Assembly: GCF_004345245.1 (NCBI RefSeq)
Contig: NZ_SLUQ01000001.1
Span: forward strand, 372,001 to 436,000
Reading direction: 5' to 3'
DNA: 64,000 nt
DNA from: Rhizobium sp. BK251
Lineage (GTDB): Bacteria > Pseudomonadota > Alphaproteobacteria > Rhizobiales > Rhizobiaceae
The notes beneath the pieces are model-generated. The model was not told where the DNA came from. It searched no databases and worked only from the letters and a program-made list of their open reading frames with translations. The position numbers and the translations under genes are program-made. Within the stretch, counting starts at the first letter, position 1. Each line of letters starts with the position of its first letter. Shown here in pieces: positions 33,139 through 42,630 of this stretch.

Positions 33139-35040
33139 ATGTACCAGGAACTCAACGTCGAATCAGAGCGAAATATGACGCCTCGCAAGCTGTTTGCGCT
33201 CGCGCTCGGCTCGATCGGCGTTGTCTACGGCGATATCGGCACGAGCCCGCTCTACGCATTCCGCGAGGCATTGAAGCCGGTCGCACATGACGGGTTGGAG
33301 AGGTTCGAGGTCATTAGCCTCATCTCGCTGATGATCTGGGCGCTGACCATCATCGTGACGATCAAGTACGTCCTGTTTCTGCTCCGCGCCGACAACGACG
33401 GCGAGGGCGGCACGCTTTCCCTTCTGGCTCTTCTCATGAAGACGGCGAACGGCCACACTGCAATGCTGATGCTGCTCGGCATGCTGGGCGCTGCCCTGTT
33501 TCTCGGCGATGCCATGATCACGCCTGCGCTTTCGGTGCTCTCTGCCGTCGAGGGCCTGAAGCTGGTGACGCCGCAGTTGACGCAATACATCGTACCGATA
33601 TCGGTCGTCATCATGGCGCTGCTCTTCGTCGTGCAGTCCCACGGCACCGGTGCCGTTGCGAGGTTTTTCGGTCCGATCACCGCCCTCTGGTTCATCGTGA
33701 TGGCCGCGGCCGGCATTGCCCATATTTCGGACGATTACGGCATTTTGGCCGCCTTCAACCCATGGTATGCCCTGACTTTCCTCCTGCAGGAGGGCTTCTA
33801 CGGCGTTGTTGTGCTCGGCGCCGTCTTCCTGACCGTTACCGGCGCGGAGGCCCTCTACGCCGACCTCGGGCATTTCGGGCGCCGCCCCATCCAGTGGGCC
33901 TGGTTCGTCCTCGTCTTTCCGGCGCTGACCCTGAACTATCTGGGGCAGGGCGCGCTCATCCTGAACGATCCGTCGGCCGTATCGGATCCCTTCTATCTGA
34001 TGTATCCGAAGTGGGCGCTGCTGCCCGTCGTCATTCTTGCGACGGCTGCGACGATCATTGCCAGCCAGGCGGTCATCACGGGTGCCTTCTCGCTCGTCCG
34101 CCAGGCCATTCACCTTGGTTTCCTGCCGCGCATGGAGATCCTTTTCACTTCCGAGACGAATACCGGGCAGATCTTCCTGCCCTCGGTGAACGCCGTCCTC
34201 TTCTTCGGCGTTATCTTCCTGGTCCTGAGCTTCAAGACGTCGGATGCGCTGGCCATCGCCTATGGCATTTCGGTCACGGGCGCGATGGTCGTAACCACGA
34301 TCATGGCCTTCGAGTTCGTCCGCGTGCGCTGGAACTGGTCGATGCCGGTCGCCGTCGCGGCCATCCTGCCGCTGCTCGCGCTGGAATTCATCTTCCTTGG
34401 CGCCAACCTGCTGAAGATCCACGATGGCGGCTATATCCCGGTCATGATTGCCGCCGCCTTCACCATCATCATGTGGACATGGCGCCGCGGCACGGCCATC
34501 CTCAACGAGCGCACCCGCCACACCGATATCCCGCTTCCGTCCTTCGTGAGCTCGATCGAGCGCAAGAGCGAGCATTCACCGGCATCCGTTCCCGGCACCG
34601 CGATCTTCCTCACCAGCGATCCGGACTCCGCGCCTGCGGCGCTGCTTCATAACCTGAAGCACAATCATGTGCTGCACGATAAGAATGTCATCCTGACCAT
34701 TCGCACGATCAACAAGCCCCGCGTCGCGGCGAGTGACCGCTACTCCGTGGAGAAGATCTCCGAGCGCTTCTCCAAGGTGGAGCTGCGCTTCGGATTCATG
34801 GAATCGCAGAATGTGTCGCAGGCGCTCGCAATGCTGCGGAAGTCCGGGCTGAAGTTCGACATCATGTCGACGTCATTCTACCTCGGCCGTCGCAAGCTCG
34901 TTCCTGACGCGAAATCGGGCATGCCGCACTGGCAGGACAGGCTGTTTATCGCGCTGGCAAATGCCGCAACCGACCCCTCGGACTATTTCCGTCTCCCCGC
35001 CAATCGCGTGGTCGAACTCGGTTCCCACGTGATCATCTGA
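33139..35040 (+). CDS. kup: Kup-type potassium uptake permease
   Basis: 633 aa, the usual Kup length. It begins with [21 protein letters not shown] (split here as family hallmark [13 protein letters not shown] near residue 29), then twelve predicted membrane helices to about residue 460 and a soluble C-terminal domain. It carries K+ with H+ across the inner membrane. The ATG at 33139 is kept; an ATG at 33175 is possible. A strong terminator follows. Confidence 0.95.
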   Translation: MYQELNVESERNMTPRKLFALALGSIGVVYGDIGTSPLYAFREALKPVAHDGLERFEVISLISLMIWALTIIVTIKYVLFLLRADNDGEGGTLSLLALLMKTANGHTAMLMLLGMLGAALFLGDAMITPALSVLSAVEGLKLVTPQLTQYIVPISVVIMALLFVVQSHGTGAVARFFGPITALWFIVMAAAGIAHISDDYGILAAFNPWYALTFLLQEGFYGVVVLGAVFLTVTGAEALYADLGHFGRRPIQWAWFVLVFPALTLNYLGQGALILNDPSAVSDPFYLMYPKWALLPVVILATAATIIASQAVITGAFSLVRQAIHLGFLPRMEILFTSETNTGQIFLPSVNAVLFFGVIFLVLSFKTSDALAIAYGISVTGAMVVTTIMAFEFVRVRWNWSMPVAVAAILPLLALEFIFLGANLLKIHDGGYIPVMIAAAFTIIMWTWRRGTAILNERTRHTDIPLPSFVSSIERKSEHSPASVPGTAIFLTSDPDSAPAALLHNLKHNHVLHDKNVILTIRTINKPRVAASDRYSVEKISERFSKVELRFGFMESQNVSQALAMLRKSGLKFDIMSTSFYLGRRKLVPDAKSGMPHWQDRLFIALANAATDPSDYFRLPANRVVELGSHVII

Positions 35041-35065
35041 GGCAAGCAGGCGTTCGAAGCATTGC

Positions 35066-35094
35066 AACCCGGCTCTCGAGCGAGCCGGGTTTTT
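35066..35094 (+). terminator. Rho-independent terminator after kup
   Basis: A perfect 10-bp stem (35066-35075 with 35082-35091), a 6-nt loop, and T residues running to 35094, 26 bp after the kup stop. Confidence 0.9.
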
Positions 35095-35162
35095 CGTTTC
35101 CGGGCAACCAATCTCCCCGCCGTTAAGTCTTTGGCCCTCTCATTAACCAAGCATCAAGGTTA

Positions 35163-36389
35163 ATGAGACATTGTTTCGGCTTGTGTCCTCGCGTGCCTGA
35201 GTGGAGTCTGGTGTTGCGTCGAAAGAGCCGTTTCCCAAGCAAGTTTCGCGTCCTGCCTCCGAGCTGGACGTCTCCCGCCGTCTTCGGCCTCTGCGGCTGG
35301 CTGGCATTTCCGACTGGCGCGGCCCATGCCGATCTTGCCGCACTGCTTGCCGGCCTTGATGACGGCGGCCGCAACTGGCGCATGGTGCTGACGGATTCGC
35401 CCGCGGGCTCCATTCACCAGGCCGAGCTTGCCTTTACCGATCCCGTCCAGACGCAGGCGATTCCCCCCGGCGCGGGCATGGTGCTGCCGGACGGCCGCAA
35501 GGTCGCCTTCGTCGCAAAGGACAGGGGGCAGGAGGAGCTTCCGGACGAGGATCGCGTAAACCGGAAGGTGAAGAAAGGTCGCGTCGTTGCGGTCGAGCAG
35601 ATGCGGCCGCCGAAGGACTTTTCCGCGGGCAGCATCATCGAGCGCCAGAGCTTCCTCTTGAGCCCCTCGATGCAGACAAAGGACAAGGCCGCATTTCTGA
35701 AGCCGCAGCTGAAGGGCAAGGAGATCGAGATCGCGACCGCCTTCTATCGCAAACGCGCGCCCAAGCAGGACGCCGGCGTGCCCACGATCCTCGCGGATCT
35801 TGTCACCAATGAGAAGGCGGACTCGCTGGCCACCGCCTACGCGCCGGCTGCGCCCGACTATGCCCGCGTGTCGCCGTTCGATTCGATTCTGAAGGATGAC
35901 GACGCCGGCCGGTTCGTCCCGCAGATCGGCCCGGATGATCACGCCTGGGCCGCAAGCGTCCTGCCGCCCTCGGTCTTCTCCCCCGCGGAACAGCAGTGCC
36001 TGGCCTCCGGCATCTATTTCGAGGCACGCGGTGAATCGGTGCAGGGCCAAGCCGCTGTCGCCCAGGTCATCCTGAACCGCGTCCGAAATCCGGCCTATCC
36101 CAAGACGATCTGCGGCGTGGTCTACCAGAACGAAGACTGGCGTAATCGCTGCCAGTTTTCCTTCGCCTGCGACAACATCAAGGACCGCGTGAACTCACAA
36201 TATCATTGGCGTGTCGCCCGCGAGGTCGCCATGGCGGTCACTGCCGGCAAGATCTGGCTGCCCCAGGTCGGCTCGGCCACCCATTATCACGCAGTCTATG
36301 TTCGCCCGAAGTGGGCAAAGACGATGGCGAAGGTGGGCCGCATCGGTCTTCACGTCTTCTATCGCACCTATGGCGGCGGCTGGATCTGA
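35163..36389 (+). CDS. Secreted cell-wall hydrolase (SleB/CwlJ, Hydrolase_2 family)
   Basis: 408 aa. A basic N-terminus and hydrophobic segment ending GAAHA suggest export with cleavage near residue 56. The C-terminal 130 residues form the SleB/CwlJ hydrolase domain with IYFEARGES (catalytic Glu), AQVILNRV, and SATHYHAVYV. The middle (60-270) is unassigned. It would cleave peptidoglycan in the periplasm; in non-spore-formers this family serves cell-wall turnover. AAGG precedes the ATG. Confidence 0.87.
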   Translation: MRHCFGLCPRVPEWSLVLRRKSRFPSKFRVLPPSWTSPAVFGLCGWLAFPTGAAHADLAALLAGLDDGGRNWRMVLTDSPAGSIHQAELAFTDPVQTQAIPPGAGMVLPDGRKVAFVAKDRGQEELPDEDRVNRKVKKGRVVAVEQMRPPKDFSAGSIIERQSFLLSPSMQTKDKAAFLKPQLKGKEIEIATAFYRKRAPKQDAGVPTILADLVTNEKADSLATAYAPAAPDYARVSPFDSILKDDDAGRFVPQIGPDDHAWAASVLPPSVFSPAEQQCLASGIYFEARGESVQGQAAVAQVILNRVRNPAYPKTICGVVYQNEDWRNRCQFSFACDNIKDRVNSQYHWRVAREVAMAVTAGKIWLPQVGSATHYHAVYVRPKWAKTMAKVGRIGLHVFYRTYGGGWI

Positions 36390-36704
36390 GGATTCGGTCG
36401 TTTCGCAGCCTCCTCCGAGCCGAAATGACAGGTTGCGCCATGAAACCTTGGGGATATGGCGTCCTCGCAGATGGGATTCTTCCCGTCAATTTTGCCGCGG
36501 TGCTCCATCATCGATGTAAGTATATGATTTGCCTCGGCTAATTAATGGCTGGACATGGACAGCCCACGCCTTGACTATGCTTTCCCCTAAAACTATGTTG
36601 CGCGCGACTTCAAAACGGGCCGGAAGGTGGTAGGACCTTCGCGTTCGTTGTCCGGAATCACCGGGGTAGCGGGATCGCGGGCAGCGAAAGGCGAGGAACT
36701 CATC
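36390..36704. other. 315-bp leader region of the atp operon
   Basis: No gene is supported here. The right part carries the atp promoter at 36570-36598 and then about 100 nt of untranslated leader up to the atpI ribosome site GAGGAA. The left part (36390-36540) shows no repeat or clear signal. Confidence 0.6.
36570..36598 (+). promoter_or_regulatory. Sigma-70 promoter of the F0 ATP synthase operon
   Basis: CTTGAC (36570-36575), exactly 17 nt, CTATGT (36593-36598): one base from the rhizobial consensus CTTGAC-N17-CTATAT. It is about 105 bp upstream of atpI. Confidence 0.8.
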
Positions 36705-37070
36705 ATGGCGGATGACCGCGAAGAAAGTCTGGAAGAGCGCAGCAAGCGTCTGGGGGCAGAGCTTGCGAGCAAACGGAACGAGACGGCGGGGGACGAAGCG
36801 ACGGAAGCCCGAGCCGAGGTTAGCCGCAAAGGCTATGCCCAGGCGATGAAGCTTTCCAGCGAGTTCATTTCCGCAATCGTGGTTGGCGCCATCCTTGGCT
36901 ATCTTTTCGACCGTTTTGTCGGCACGGCACCTTGGGGCATGATTATATTGCTGCTTCTCGGCTTCTGTGCTGGTGTGCTGAACGTTCTGCGGTCGGCGGG
37001 GAAGGTGTCAAATCCATACCCCGTGGACGGCGGTGACGGCAAAGATGCGAACAAGGGAAACGGCGCCTGA
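36705..37070 (+). CDS. atpI: ATP synthase protein I
   Basis: 121 aa from the ATG at 36705 with GAGGAA upstream; an in-frame ATG at 36627 lacks one. A charged N-terminal third is followed by two membrane helices (about 55-75 and 80-100). AtpI helps assemble the c-ring of the F-type ATP synthase. It is the first gene of the F0 operon. Confidence 0.9.
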   Translation: MADDREESLEERSKRLGAELASKRNETAGDEATEARAEVSRKGYAQAMKLSSEFISAIVVGAILGYLFDRFVGTAPWGMIILLLLGFCAGVLNVLRSAGKVSNPYPVDGGDGKDANKGNGA

Positions 37071-37133
37071 AAAGGCGCGCTCCCATGGTAATGACCTCCG
37101 CCGCCAGGCGGGCAAAATGAGAGAGAACAAGCG

Positions 37134-37886
37134 GTGTCTAACGATCCGACCCATCAGTTCCTGATCCAGAAGATTGTGCCTATCGAGATCGGCGGAATTG
37201 ATTTTTCGTTCACCAATGCCTCGCTCTTTATGGTCGCCTCGGCGGCCGTTGCTGCGGGTTTCCTCTATTTCTCCACCTCGAACCGCGCGATCATTCCGGG
37301 TCGCTCGCAGTCGGTGGCCGAGGTTTCCTACGAATTCATTGCCGGCATGCTGAAAGAGGGCGCCGGCACTAAGGGGATGAAGTTCTTCCCACTGGTCTTC
37401 TCGCTCTTCATGTTCGTGCTGACGGCAAACCTGCTCGGCATGTTCCCGTACTTCTATACGGTGACGAGCCAGATCATCGTCACCTTTGCCCTTGCCATCC
37501 TGGTCATCGGCACGGTGCTGGTCTACGGCTTCTATAAGCACGGCTTCCATTTCCTGCAGGTCTTCGTGCCCTCAGGTGTGCCGGGCATCCTGCTGCCTCT
37601 GGTGGTCTCGATCGAAATCATATCGTTCCTGTCGCGTCCGATTTCGCTCTCTGTTCGTCTTTTCGCCAACATGCTCGCCGGTCACATCACGCTCAAGGTG
37701 TTCGCAGGCTTCGTCGCCTCGCTCGGAGCCCTCGGTGCTGTCGGTGTCGGTGGCGCCATTCTTCCTCTCATCATGACGGTCGCCCTGACCGGTCTCGAGT
37801 TCCTCGTAGCCTTCCTGCAGGCATACGTCTTTGCGGTACTGACTTGCATGTACCTCAACGACGCGATCCATCCGGGTGGTCACTAA
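37134..37886 (+). CDS. atpB: F0 ATP synthase subunit a
   Basis: 250 aa membrane protein starting at a GTG. It forms the proton half-channels of F0; the essential Arg lies in the conserved segment [12 protein letters not shown] near residue 182. Five to six membrane helices are apparent. It is the second gene of the atp operon. Confidence 0.95.
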   Translation: MSNDPTHQFLIQKIVPIEIGGIDFSFTNASLFMVASAAVAAGFLYFSTSNRAIIPGRSQSVAEVSYEFIAGMLKEGAGTKGMKFFPLVFSLFMFVLTANLLGMFPYFYTVTSQIIVTFALAILVIGTVLVYGFYKHGFHFLQVFVPSGVPGILLPLVVSIEIISFLSRPISLSVRLFANMLAGHITLKVFAGFVASLGALGAVGVGGAILPLIMTVALTGLEFLVAFLQAYVFAVLTCMYLNDAIHPGGH

Positions 37887-37954
37887 GGATACCGACATTG
37901 ACGTCAAAGGGCGTCAGTCATTCGCCGCAACAACCCATTTCAAAGGAGTTCAAC

Positions 37955-38182
37955 ATGGAAGCGGAAGCAGCAAAGTTCATCGGTGCAGGTCTTGCTTGCC
38001 TGGGTATGGCCGGTACGGCTCTCGGCCTCGGCAACATCTTCGGCAGCTACCTCTCCGGCGCTCTGCGCAACCCGTCTGCTGCTGACAGCCAGTTCGGCCG
38101 TCTGGTTTTCGGTTTCGCCGTTACGGAAGCTCTGGGCATCTTCTCGCTGCTCGTTGCTCTCCTTCTGCTCTTCGCCGTCTGA
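37955..38182 (+). CDS. atpE: F0 ATP synthase subunit c
   Basis: 75 aa from the ATG at 37955, preceded by AAGGAG. Two helices form a hairpin with a polar loop (LRNPSAA); the proton-binding carboxylate is Glu in FAVTEALG of helix 2. The Gly-rich first helix ([12 protein letters not shown]) is typical. An in-frame extension to 37844 overlaps atpB and is spurious. Confidence 0.96.
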   Translation: MEAEAAKFIGAGLACLGMAGTALGLGNIFGSYLSGALRNPSAADSQFGRLVFGFAVTEALGIFSLLVALLLLFAV

Positions 38183-38260
38183 TATCGGCGAATTGACGGA
38201 TCACGGCTTGCGGGCAGCGAGCCGTGATCTTTCGCATTTGCAGTACACCTGGAGGTGAGC

Positions 38261-38899
38261 ATGTTGTTTGTGACCCCGGCCTATGCTGAAGAAGCTCCGG
38301 CGGGAACCGAAACAGGTCAGCCCGGCGGCACGGATGCCCATGGCGCCCCTGCTGCAGGCGAGGTCCATACCGAGACCGGCATTGCGGAAGACCAGCACGG
38401 CAGCGCGGTTTTCCCGCCTTTTGACGCGTCGACCTTCTCGTCCCAGCTTCTCTGGCTGGTGATTACGTTCGGCGTCTTCTATCTGCTCATGCAAAAGGTT
38501 ATCGCGCCGCGCATCGGGGCCATCATAGATGGCCGCCATGACCGCATCGCGCAGGATCTGGATGAGGCGAGCCAGCTGAAGGCGGAAGCCGACGCAGCCG
38601 TCGCGACATATGAAAGCGAACTTGCCGGCGCCCGCGCAAAGGCCAACACCATCGGTGCCGCGGCTCGCGAAAGTGCCAAGGCGAAGGCCGAGGCAGAGCG
38701 CGCCAAGATCGAGGCAAGTCTTGCCGAAAAGCTCAAGGCCGCCGAGGCCCACATCGCGGAAGTCAAGGCAAAGGCCTTTGCCGACGTCGGTTCGATTGCG
38801 GCGGAGACCGCCAGTGCCGTCGTCGAGCAGCTGATCGGCGCAAAGACTACCGATACCGAAGTCGCCGCCGCCGTCGCTGGCGCAAAGCAGGAGGCTTGA
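38261..38899 (+). CDS. atpF2: F0 ATP synthase subunit b'
   Basis: 212 aa from the ATG at 38261, 5 nt after GGAGG (a GTG two codons upstream lies inside that site). A Pro/Gly-rich N-terminal extension of about 50 residues precedes the single membrane helix, then a long Ala/Lys/Glu coiled coil forms half of the peripheral stalk. The b'/b pair is usual in photosynthetic bacteria and alphaproteobacteria. Confidence 0.92.
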   Translation: MLFVTPAYAEEAPAGTETGQPGGTDAHGAPAAGEVHTETGIAEDQHGSAVFPPFDASTFSSQLLWLVITFGVFYLLMQKVIAPRIGAIIDGRHDRIAQDLDEASQLKAEADAAVATYESELAGARAKANTIGAAARESAKAKAEAERAKIEASLAEKLKAAEAHIAEVKAKAFADVGSIAAETASAVVEQLIGAKTTDTEVAAAVAGAKQEA

Positions 38900-38902
38900 T
38901 CG

Positions 38903-39394
38903 ATGGAATTCGCATTTGATGCAACCTTCTTTGCTTTCGTTGGACTGGTCCTCTTTCTTGCCCTGATCGTCTATCTCAAGGTTCCGGGCATGATGGCGAA
39001 GTCGCTGGACGACCGCGCCGACCATATCCGCAACGAGCTAGCCGAAGCCAAGCGTCTTCGCGAAGAGGCCCAGCACCTGCTCGCCGAGTACCAGCGCAAG
39101 CGCAAGGAGGCCGAGGCCGAGGCTGCGCACATCGTTGCTGCCGCCGAGCGTGAGGCCGAGATGCTGACGGAAGAGGCCCGGAAGAAGACGGAGGAATTCG
39201 TCGCCAACCGCACCGCCATTTCGGAACAGAAGATCAAGCAGGCAGAAGCCGATGCGATGAAGGCGGTGCGTTCGGCCGCCGTCGATCTCGGCATTGCAGC
39301 CGCCGAGTCGGTTCTCGCCAAGAAGGCCGACAACGGCGTCCAGTCGAAGCTGTTCGAGACCGCCGTTGGCGAGGTCAAGAACCGCCTGAACTGA
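38903..39394 (+). CDS. atpF: F0 ATP synthase subunit b
   Basis: 163 aa: an N-terminal membrane helix (about 5-25) and a long charged coiled coil. AGGAGG lies 8 nt upstream and the gene begins 3 bp after subunit b'. It pairs with b' in the stator stalk. The F1 genes are not in the window, so F0 and F1 are encoded at separate loci. Confidence 0.95.
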   Translation: MEFAFDATFFAFVGLVLFLALIVYLKVPGMMAKSLDDRADHIRNELAEAKRLREEAQHLLAEYQRKRKEAEAEAAHIVAAAEREAEMLTEEARKKTEEFVANRTAISEQKIKQAEADAMKAVRSAAVDLGIAAAESVLAKKADNGVQSKLFETAVGEVKNRLN

Positions 39395-39419
39395 GCGTCG
39401 AGGCGATCACCAGAATCAG

Positions 39420-39446
39420 AAGGCCGGAGATTCTCCGGCCTTTTTT
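39420..39446 (+). terminator. Rho-independent terminator of the atp operon
   Basis: A perfect 10-bp stem (39420-39429 with 39433-39442), 3-nt loop, T-run to 39446, 25 bp after the atpF stop. The palindrome could also serve rnhB on the other strand, which ends at 39467. Confidence 0.93.
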
Positions 39447-39466
39447 ATTGGGCTTCTTTTGGCGCT

Positions 39467-40120
39467 TCATTCCCTGCGCAATGGCCGGAAGCTCATGCGG
39501 TGAAGCGAGCACGGGCCATGTTGCTCGATGCCGGCGCGGTGGACGGCTGTGGCATAGCCGGAATGGGAATTAAAGCCGTAGGCGGGAAAGACGGTGTGGG
39601 CGCGCGCCATCATCCGGTCGCGCGTCACCTTGGCGACGATCGAGGCTGCGGCGATGGAGACGGAGCGGGAATCGCCCTTCACGACAGCCTTCCCGGGGCA
39701 GTGCAGCCCGGCCGGCACATCAAGCCCATCGGTCAGGACATAGCTTGCCCGGATCGCGAGGCTGCAGATTGCGCGGCGCATGGCGTCAAGGCTCGCCTTG
39801 CGGATATCGGTCTCGTCGATCCGTATCGAGCTCGAGGAGGCGATGGAGACGGTCGCCGTCGCCAGGATGTGCTCGAAGAGGTTCTCGCGCTGGGCGGCTG
39901 AAAGCTGCTTCGAATCGTTCAATCCCTCCGGCATACGCTCCGGGTCGAGGATGACGGCAGCCGCAACGACAGGCCCCGCAAGGGGGCCACGCCCCGCTTC
40001 GTCAGCTCCCGCGACCGGCCAATGGCCGGCCTTCCGTGCGGCAAGCTCCAGTCGGAAATCCGGCAGCAGCGGGATATCTTCGAAAAGCAGAGGAGAATCG
40101 GGTGACGTGCGAGCTTTCAT
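39467..40120 (-). CDS. rnhB: Ribonuclease HII
   Basis: 217 aa from the ATG at 40120. It cleaves the RNA strand of RNA-DNA hybrids and single ribonucleotides in DNA. The active-site segment [14 protein letters not shown] (Asp-Glu pair) is near residue 38, with [16 protein letters not shown] and [14 protein letters not shown] later. A TTG at 40156 would extend the frame but is unlikely. Convergent with the atp operon. Confidence 0.95.
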   Translation of the reverse strand: MKARTSPDSPLLFEDIPLLPDFRLELAARKAGHWPVAGADEAGRGPLAGPVVAAAVILDPERMPEGLNDSKQLSAAQRENLFEHILATATVSIASSSSIRIDETDIRKASLDAMRRAICSLAIRASYVLTDGLDVPAGLHCPGKAVVKGDSRSVSIAAASIVAKVTRDRMMARAHTVFPAYGFNSHSGYATAVHRAGIEQHGPCSLHRMSFRPLRRE

Positions 40121-40155
40121 GCGGCGGAAATTCGCACGCCAGCCCGATCTCCTCA

Positions 40156-40212
40156 AGCCCCCGGTGCGGCATGGCGGTCAACATGCCGCAGTGAGGCGGC
40201 GGACCGGGGGCT
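40156..40212. other. Compound inverted repeat between rnhB and the radical SAM gene
   Basis: The outer arms AGCCCCCGG (40156-40164) and CCGGGGGCT (40204-40212) are perfect 9-bp complements. Inside them the arms TGCGGCATG (40165-40173) and CATGCCGCA (40182-40190) form a second perfect 9-bp stem starting with no gap on the left side. There is no T-run on either strand. It may be an RNA-processing or termination structure, or a mosaic repeat. Confidence 0.5.
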
Positions 40213-40260
40213 GTTTCAGCGGACGGGGGACAGGGTGGCCATCCGCTAAAAGACGCAATC

Positions 40261-41418
40261 TCAAAGCAGCGACAGCTGCACGCCGCTGCCGTCAGGCGGC
40301 ACGAAAAGGTCGTCGCGAAGCTGGATGCTGCGTCGCGTCAGGCCCAGCCGCTTCACCGCAAGCTCGAACCGGCGGCTGATCTGCCAGGCATAGGGGCCGG
40401 CTCCCTTCATGCGCTTGCCGAATTCGGCGTCATAGTCCTTGCCGCCGCGCATGGAGCGTACCAGCGACATTACATGCTGGTAGCGATGCGGGTAGTTCTG
40501 CAGCAGCCAGTCGCGGAAAAGCGGGCTTACCTCCAGCGGCAGGCGCAGAATGACGTAGCCTGCCTCCTGCGCGCCCGCAGCCTTGGCGGCTTCGAGAATC
40601 CGTTCGAGCTCGTGGTCGTTGAGGGCCGGAATCATCGGCGCTGCCATGACGGAAGTTGGAATGCCGGCCTCCGAAAGCGCCTGGATCGCTTCCAGGCGTC
40701 GCGTCGGGGTCGCCGCGCGCGGCTCCATCGTACGCGCGAGCTTGCGGTCGAGCGTCGTCACCGACAGCGATACGCGCACGAGGTTTCGCGATGCCAGCTC
40801 CTTCAGGATATCGATGTCGCGCATCACAAGCGCCGACTTCGTGACGATCGAGACCGGATGGCTCGCCTTGTTCAGCACCTCGAGAGTCTGCCGCATGATG
40901 CGCCATTCCTTCTCGATCGGCTGGTAGGGATCCGTATTGGTGCCGATGGCGATCACGCGCGCCTTGTACCCCGGCTTCGCCAGTTCGCGCTCCAGCAACT
41001 TCGGCGCGTCCGGCTTGGCAAACAGCTTGGATTCGAAGTCCAGCCCTGCCGAAAGGCCCATATAGGCGTGCGTGGGCCGGGCGAAGCAGTAGATGCATCC
41101 GTGCTCGCAGCCGCGATACGGATTGATGGAGCGGTCGAATGGAATGTCGGGCGATGCATTGCGGGTGATCGCCGTGCGCGGCTTTTCCACCTGCACATCC
41201 GTCTTGAAGGGCGGCAATTCCTCCCACGTCTGCCAGCCGTCGTCGAATACCTCGCGCTGAACGGGCTCGAAGCGGCCGCTCGGATTGAGGCCGGCGCCGC
41301 GGCCGCGCCGTCGGTCGATCTCGATGCGCAAGCCGGAGGCGGTGATCATCGCGTCAGCAACATCCGCCGTATTGGCAGGCGCAAACGCGTCCTGCCCCGC
41401 TAGGGATTGCTTGTTCAT
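40261..41418 (-). CDS. PA0069-family radical SAM protein (SplB-like), SOS-boxed
   Basis: 385 aa from the ATG at 41418, chosen because GGAG lies 7 nt upstream; longer in-frame starts are not supported. The radical SAM cluster motif CEHGCIYC follows SINPYRGC near residue 95. The rest is the TIM-barrel core (IGTNTDPYQPIE, VSLSVTTLD). It resembles spore photoproduct lyase-related Rv2578c/PA0069 proteins of unknown substrate. A LexA-type box lies 71 bp upstream, so a DNA-damage role is plausible. Confidence 0.88.
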   Translation of the reverse strand: MNKQSLAGQDAFAPANTADVADAMITASGLRIEIDRRRGRGAGLNPSGRFEPVQREVFDDGWQTWEELPPFKTDVQVEKPRTAITRNASPDIPFDRSINPYRGCEHGCIYCFARPTHAYMGLSAGLDFESKLFAKPDAPKLLERELAKPGYKARVIAIGTNTDPYQPIEKEWRIMRQTLEVLNKASHPVSIVTKSALVMRDIDILKELASRNLVRVSLSVTTLDRKLARTMEPRAATPTRRLEAIQALSEAGIPTSVMAAPMIPALNDHELERILEAAKAAGAQEAGYVILRLPLEVSPLFRDWLLQNYPHRYQHVMSLVRSMRGGKDYDAEFGKRMKGAGPYAWQISRRFELAVKRLGLTRRSIQLRDDLFVPPDGSGVQLSLL

Positions 41419-41488
41419 TGGTGGCTCCAGGGGCAGGATGCAGTTGCATCCGCCTTCAATCATGATTAAATTCCTATCCGAGGAATGA

Positions 41489-41503
41489 GAACAATGCAAG
41501 AAC
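41489..41503 (-). promoter_or_regulatory. LexA (SOS) box, GTTC-N7-GTTC type
   Basis: On the minus strand GTTC, 7 nt, GTTC: the direct-repeat LexA box of alphaproteobacteria, exact in both halves. It overlaps a possible -35/-10 pair (TTGCAT, 17 nt, TAGGAA) for the radical SAM gene, so LexA would block its transcription. An adjacent palindrome ATTCCT-N5-AGGAAT is at 41470-41486. Confidence 0.65.
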
Positions 41504-41557
41504 AAAATGCGAAATCCACTGCTGGCAAAAATTTGTGCGATGCATTATAAATAGGCA

Positions 41558-42076
41558 ATGTTGACTGTCATAATCGAATGCCAGGATCAGGAACCTGAGC
41601 TGGCGCAGACTTTATCGGTTCTCGTGGCAGGGGCTGTCGAAGGACTCGTGTGCGATGTCGTGGTGCTTGACCACGGCTCGCGCGACGGGACGTCGCGCGT
41701 TGCGGATGCCGCGGGCTGCCGCTTTCATTCCCAATGGGATATCAAGGATGTCGTTCAATCGGCGCGCGGGGAATGGCTGCTTCTGGTCGAGCCGGGCGCC
41801 CGCCCGCAGGCCGGCTGGATCGAGGAGATCGCCGAGTATGTGTCGCTGAACAAGGTGCCGGCGCGTTTCACTGCGTCGCGTGCCTACAGGCGGCCCTTTC
41901 TCGAGCGCATAGGCCGTTCACAGCCTCCGCTCGAGCTTGGCCTTCTCCTGTCCAAGCGGCAGGCCCTCAGCGTGGCCAGGACAGGCATGCGCCTGACGGA
42001 GTTCGCCAAGGGCCAGAAGACAAGGCAGCTCTCGAGCGAGTTGATCCCATCCTGGGTCGCCCGCGCCGCGCGATAG
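41558..42076 (+). CDS. Small family-2-like glycosyltransferase
   Basis: 172 aa. A truncated GT-A fold: MLTVIIECQDQE begins the nucleotide-binding Rossmann part, LDHGSRDGTSRVADAAGC matches the family's D.GS.DGT motif, and LLLVEPGARP is in the place of the DxD. The acceptor-binding C-terminal part of normal GT2 enzymes is largely missing, so activity is uncertain. No membrane helix is evident. It stands alone and ends 2 bp before moaB on the other strand. Confidence 0.75.
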   Translation: MLTVIIECQDQEPELAQTLSVLVAGAVEGLVCDVVVLDHGSRDGTSRVADAAGCRFHSQWDIKDVVQSARGEWLLLVEPGARPQAGWIEEIAEYVSLNKVPARFTASRAYRRPFLERIGRSQPPLELGLLLSKRQALSVARTGMRLTEFAKGQKTRQLSSELIPSWVARAAR

Positions 42077-42078
42077 GC

Positions 42079-42630
42079 TCAGCCGGCTGCGCCACGCTTC
42101 AGGTGTTCGTCGAGGCGCGGCATGATTTCCACGAAATTGCAGGGCATGTGGCGATAATCGAGCTGCGCCTTGATGATGCCGTCCCAGGCATCCTTGCAGG
42201 CGCCGGGTGAGCCGGGCAGCACGAAGATGAAGGTCGCGTTTGCGACGCCGCCTGTTGCGCGCGACTGGATCGTCGATGTGCCGATCTTGTCATAGGAGAT
42301 GCGATGGAAGACCTCGGAAAAGCCGTCCATCCGCTTTTCGAAGAGAGGTTCCAGCGCTTCCGGGGTCACGTCCCGACCGGTAAAGCCGGTGCCGCCCGTC
42401 GTGATGACGACGTCGATTTCCTTGTCCAGCGTCCAGGTCTGCACCTGGTCGCGGATGCGGTCCTTGTCATCAGGCACGATCGCGCGCGCAACGAGACGAT
42501 GGCCGGTCTCGATCACCCTGCCTGCCAGCGTGTCACCGGATTTGTCGTTCTCCAGTGTCCTGCTGTCGGAGACCGTCAGCACGGCGATGCCCACGGGGAT
42601 GAAGGGACGCGTCTCGTCTAGGCCTGCCAT
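42079..42630 (-). CDS. moaB: Molybdopterin-cofactor protein MoaB/MogA type
   Basis: 183 aa. The MoCF-binding fold is recognised from VLTVSDSRTLENDKSGD, VITTGGTGFTGRDVTPEA and VLPGSPGACKDAWDGI. MogA adenylates molybdopterin before Mo insertion; MoaB has a similar fold. The length fits MoaB. Its start overlaps the end of ispE by 13 bp, giving a TPR-ispE-moaB operon. Confidence 0.9.
   Translation of the reverse strand: MAGLDETRPFIPVGIAVLTVSDSRTLENDKSGDTLAGRVIETGHRLVARAIVPDDKDRIRDQVQTWTLDKEIDVVITTGGTGFTGRDVTPEALEPLFEKRMDGFSEVFHRISYDKIGTSTIQSRATGGVANATFIFVLPGSPGACKDAWDGIIKAQLDYRHMPCNFVEIMPRLDEHLKRGAAG

Noticed and set aside
40156..40212. Terminator of the radical SAM gene
   Set aside because: The structure is strong, but no T-run follows on the minus strand, so I left it as an unexplained element.
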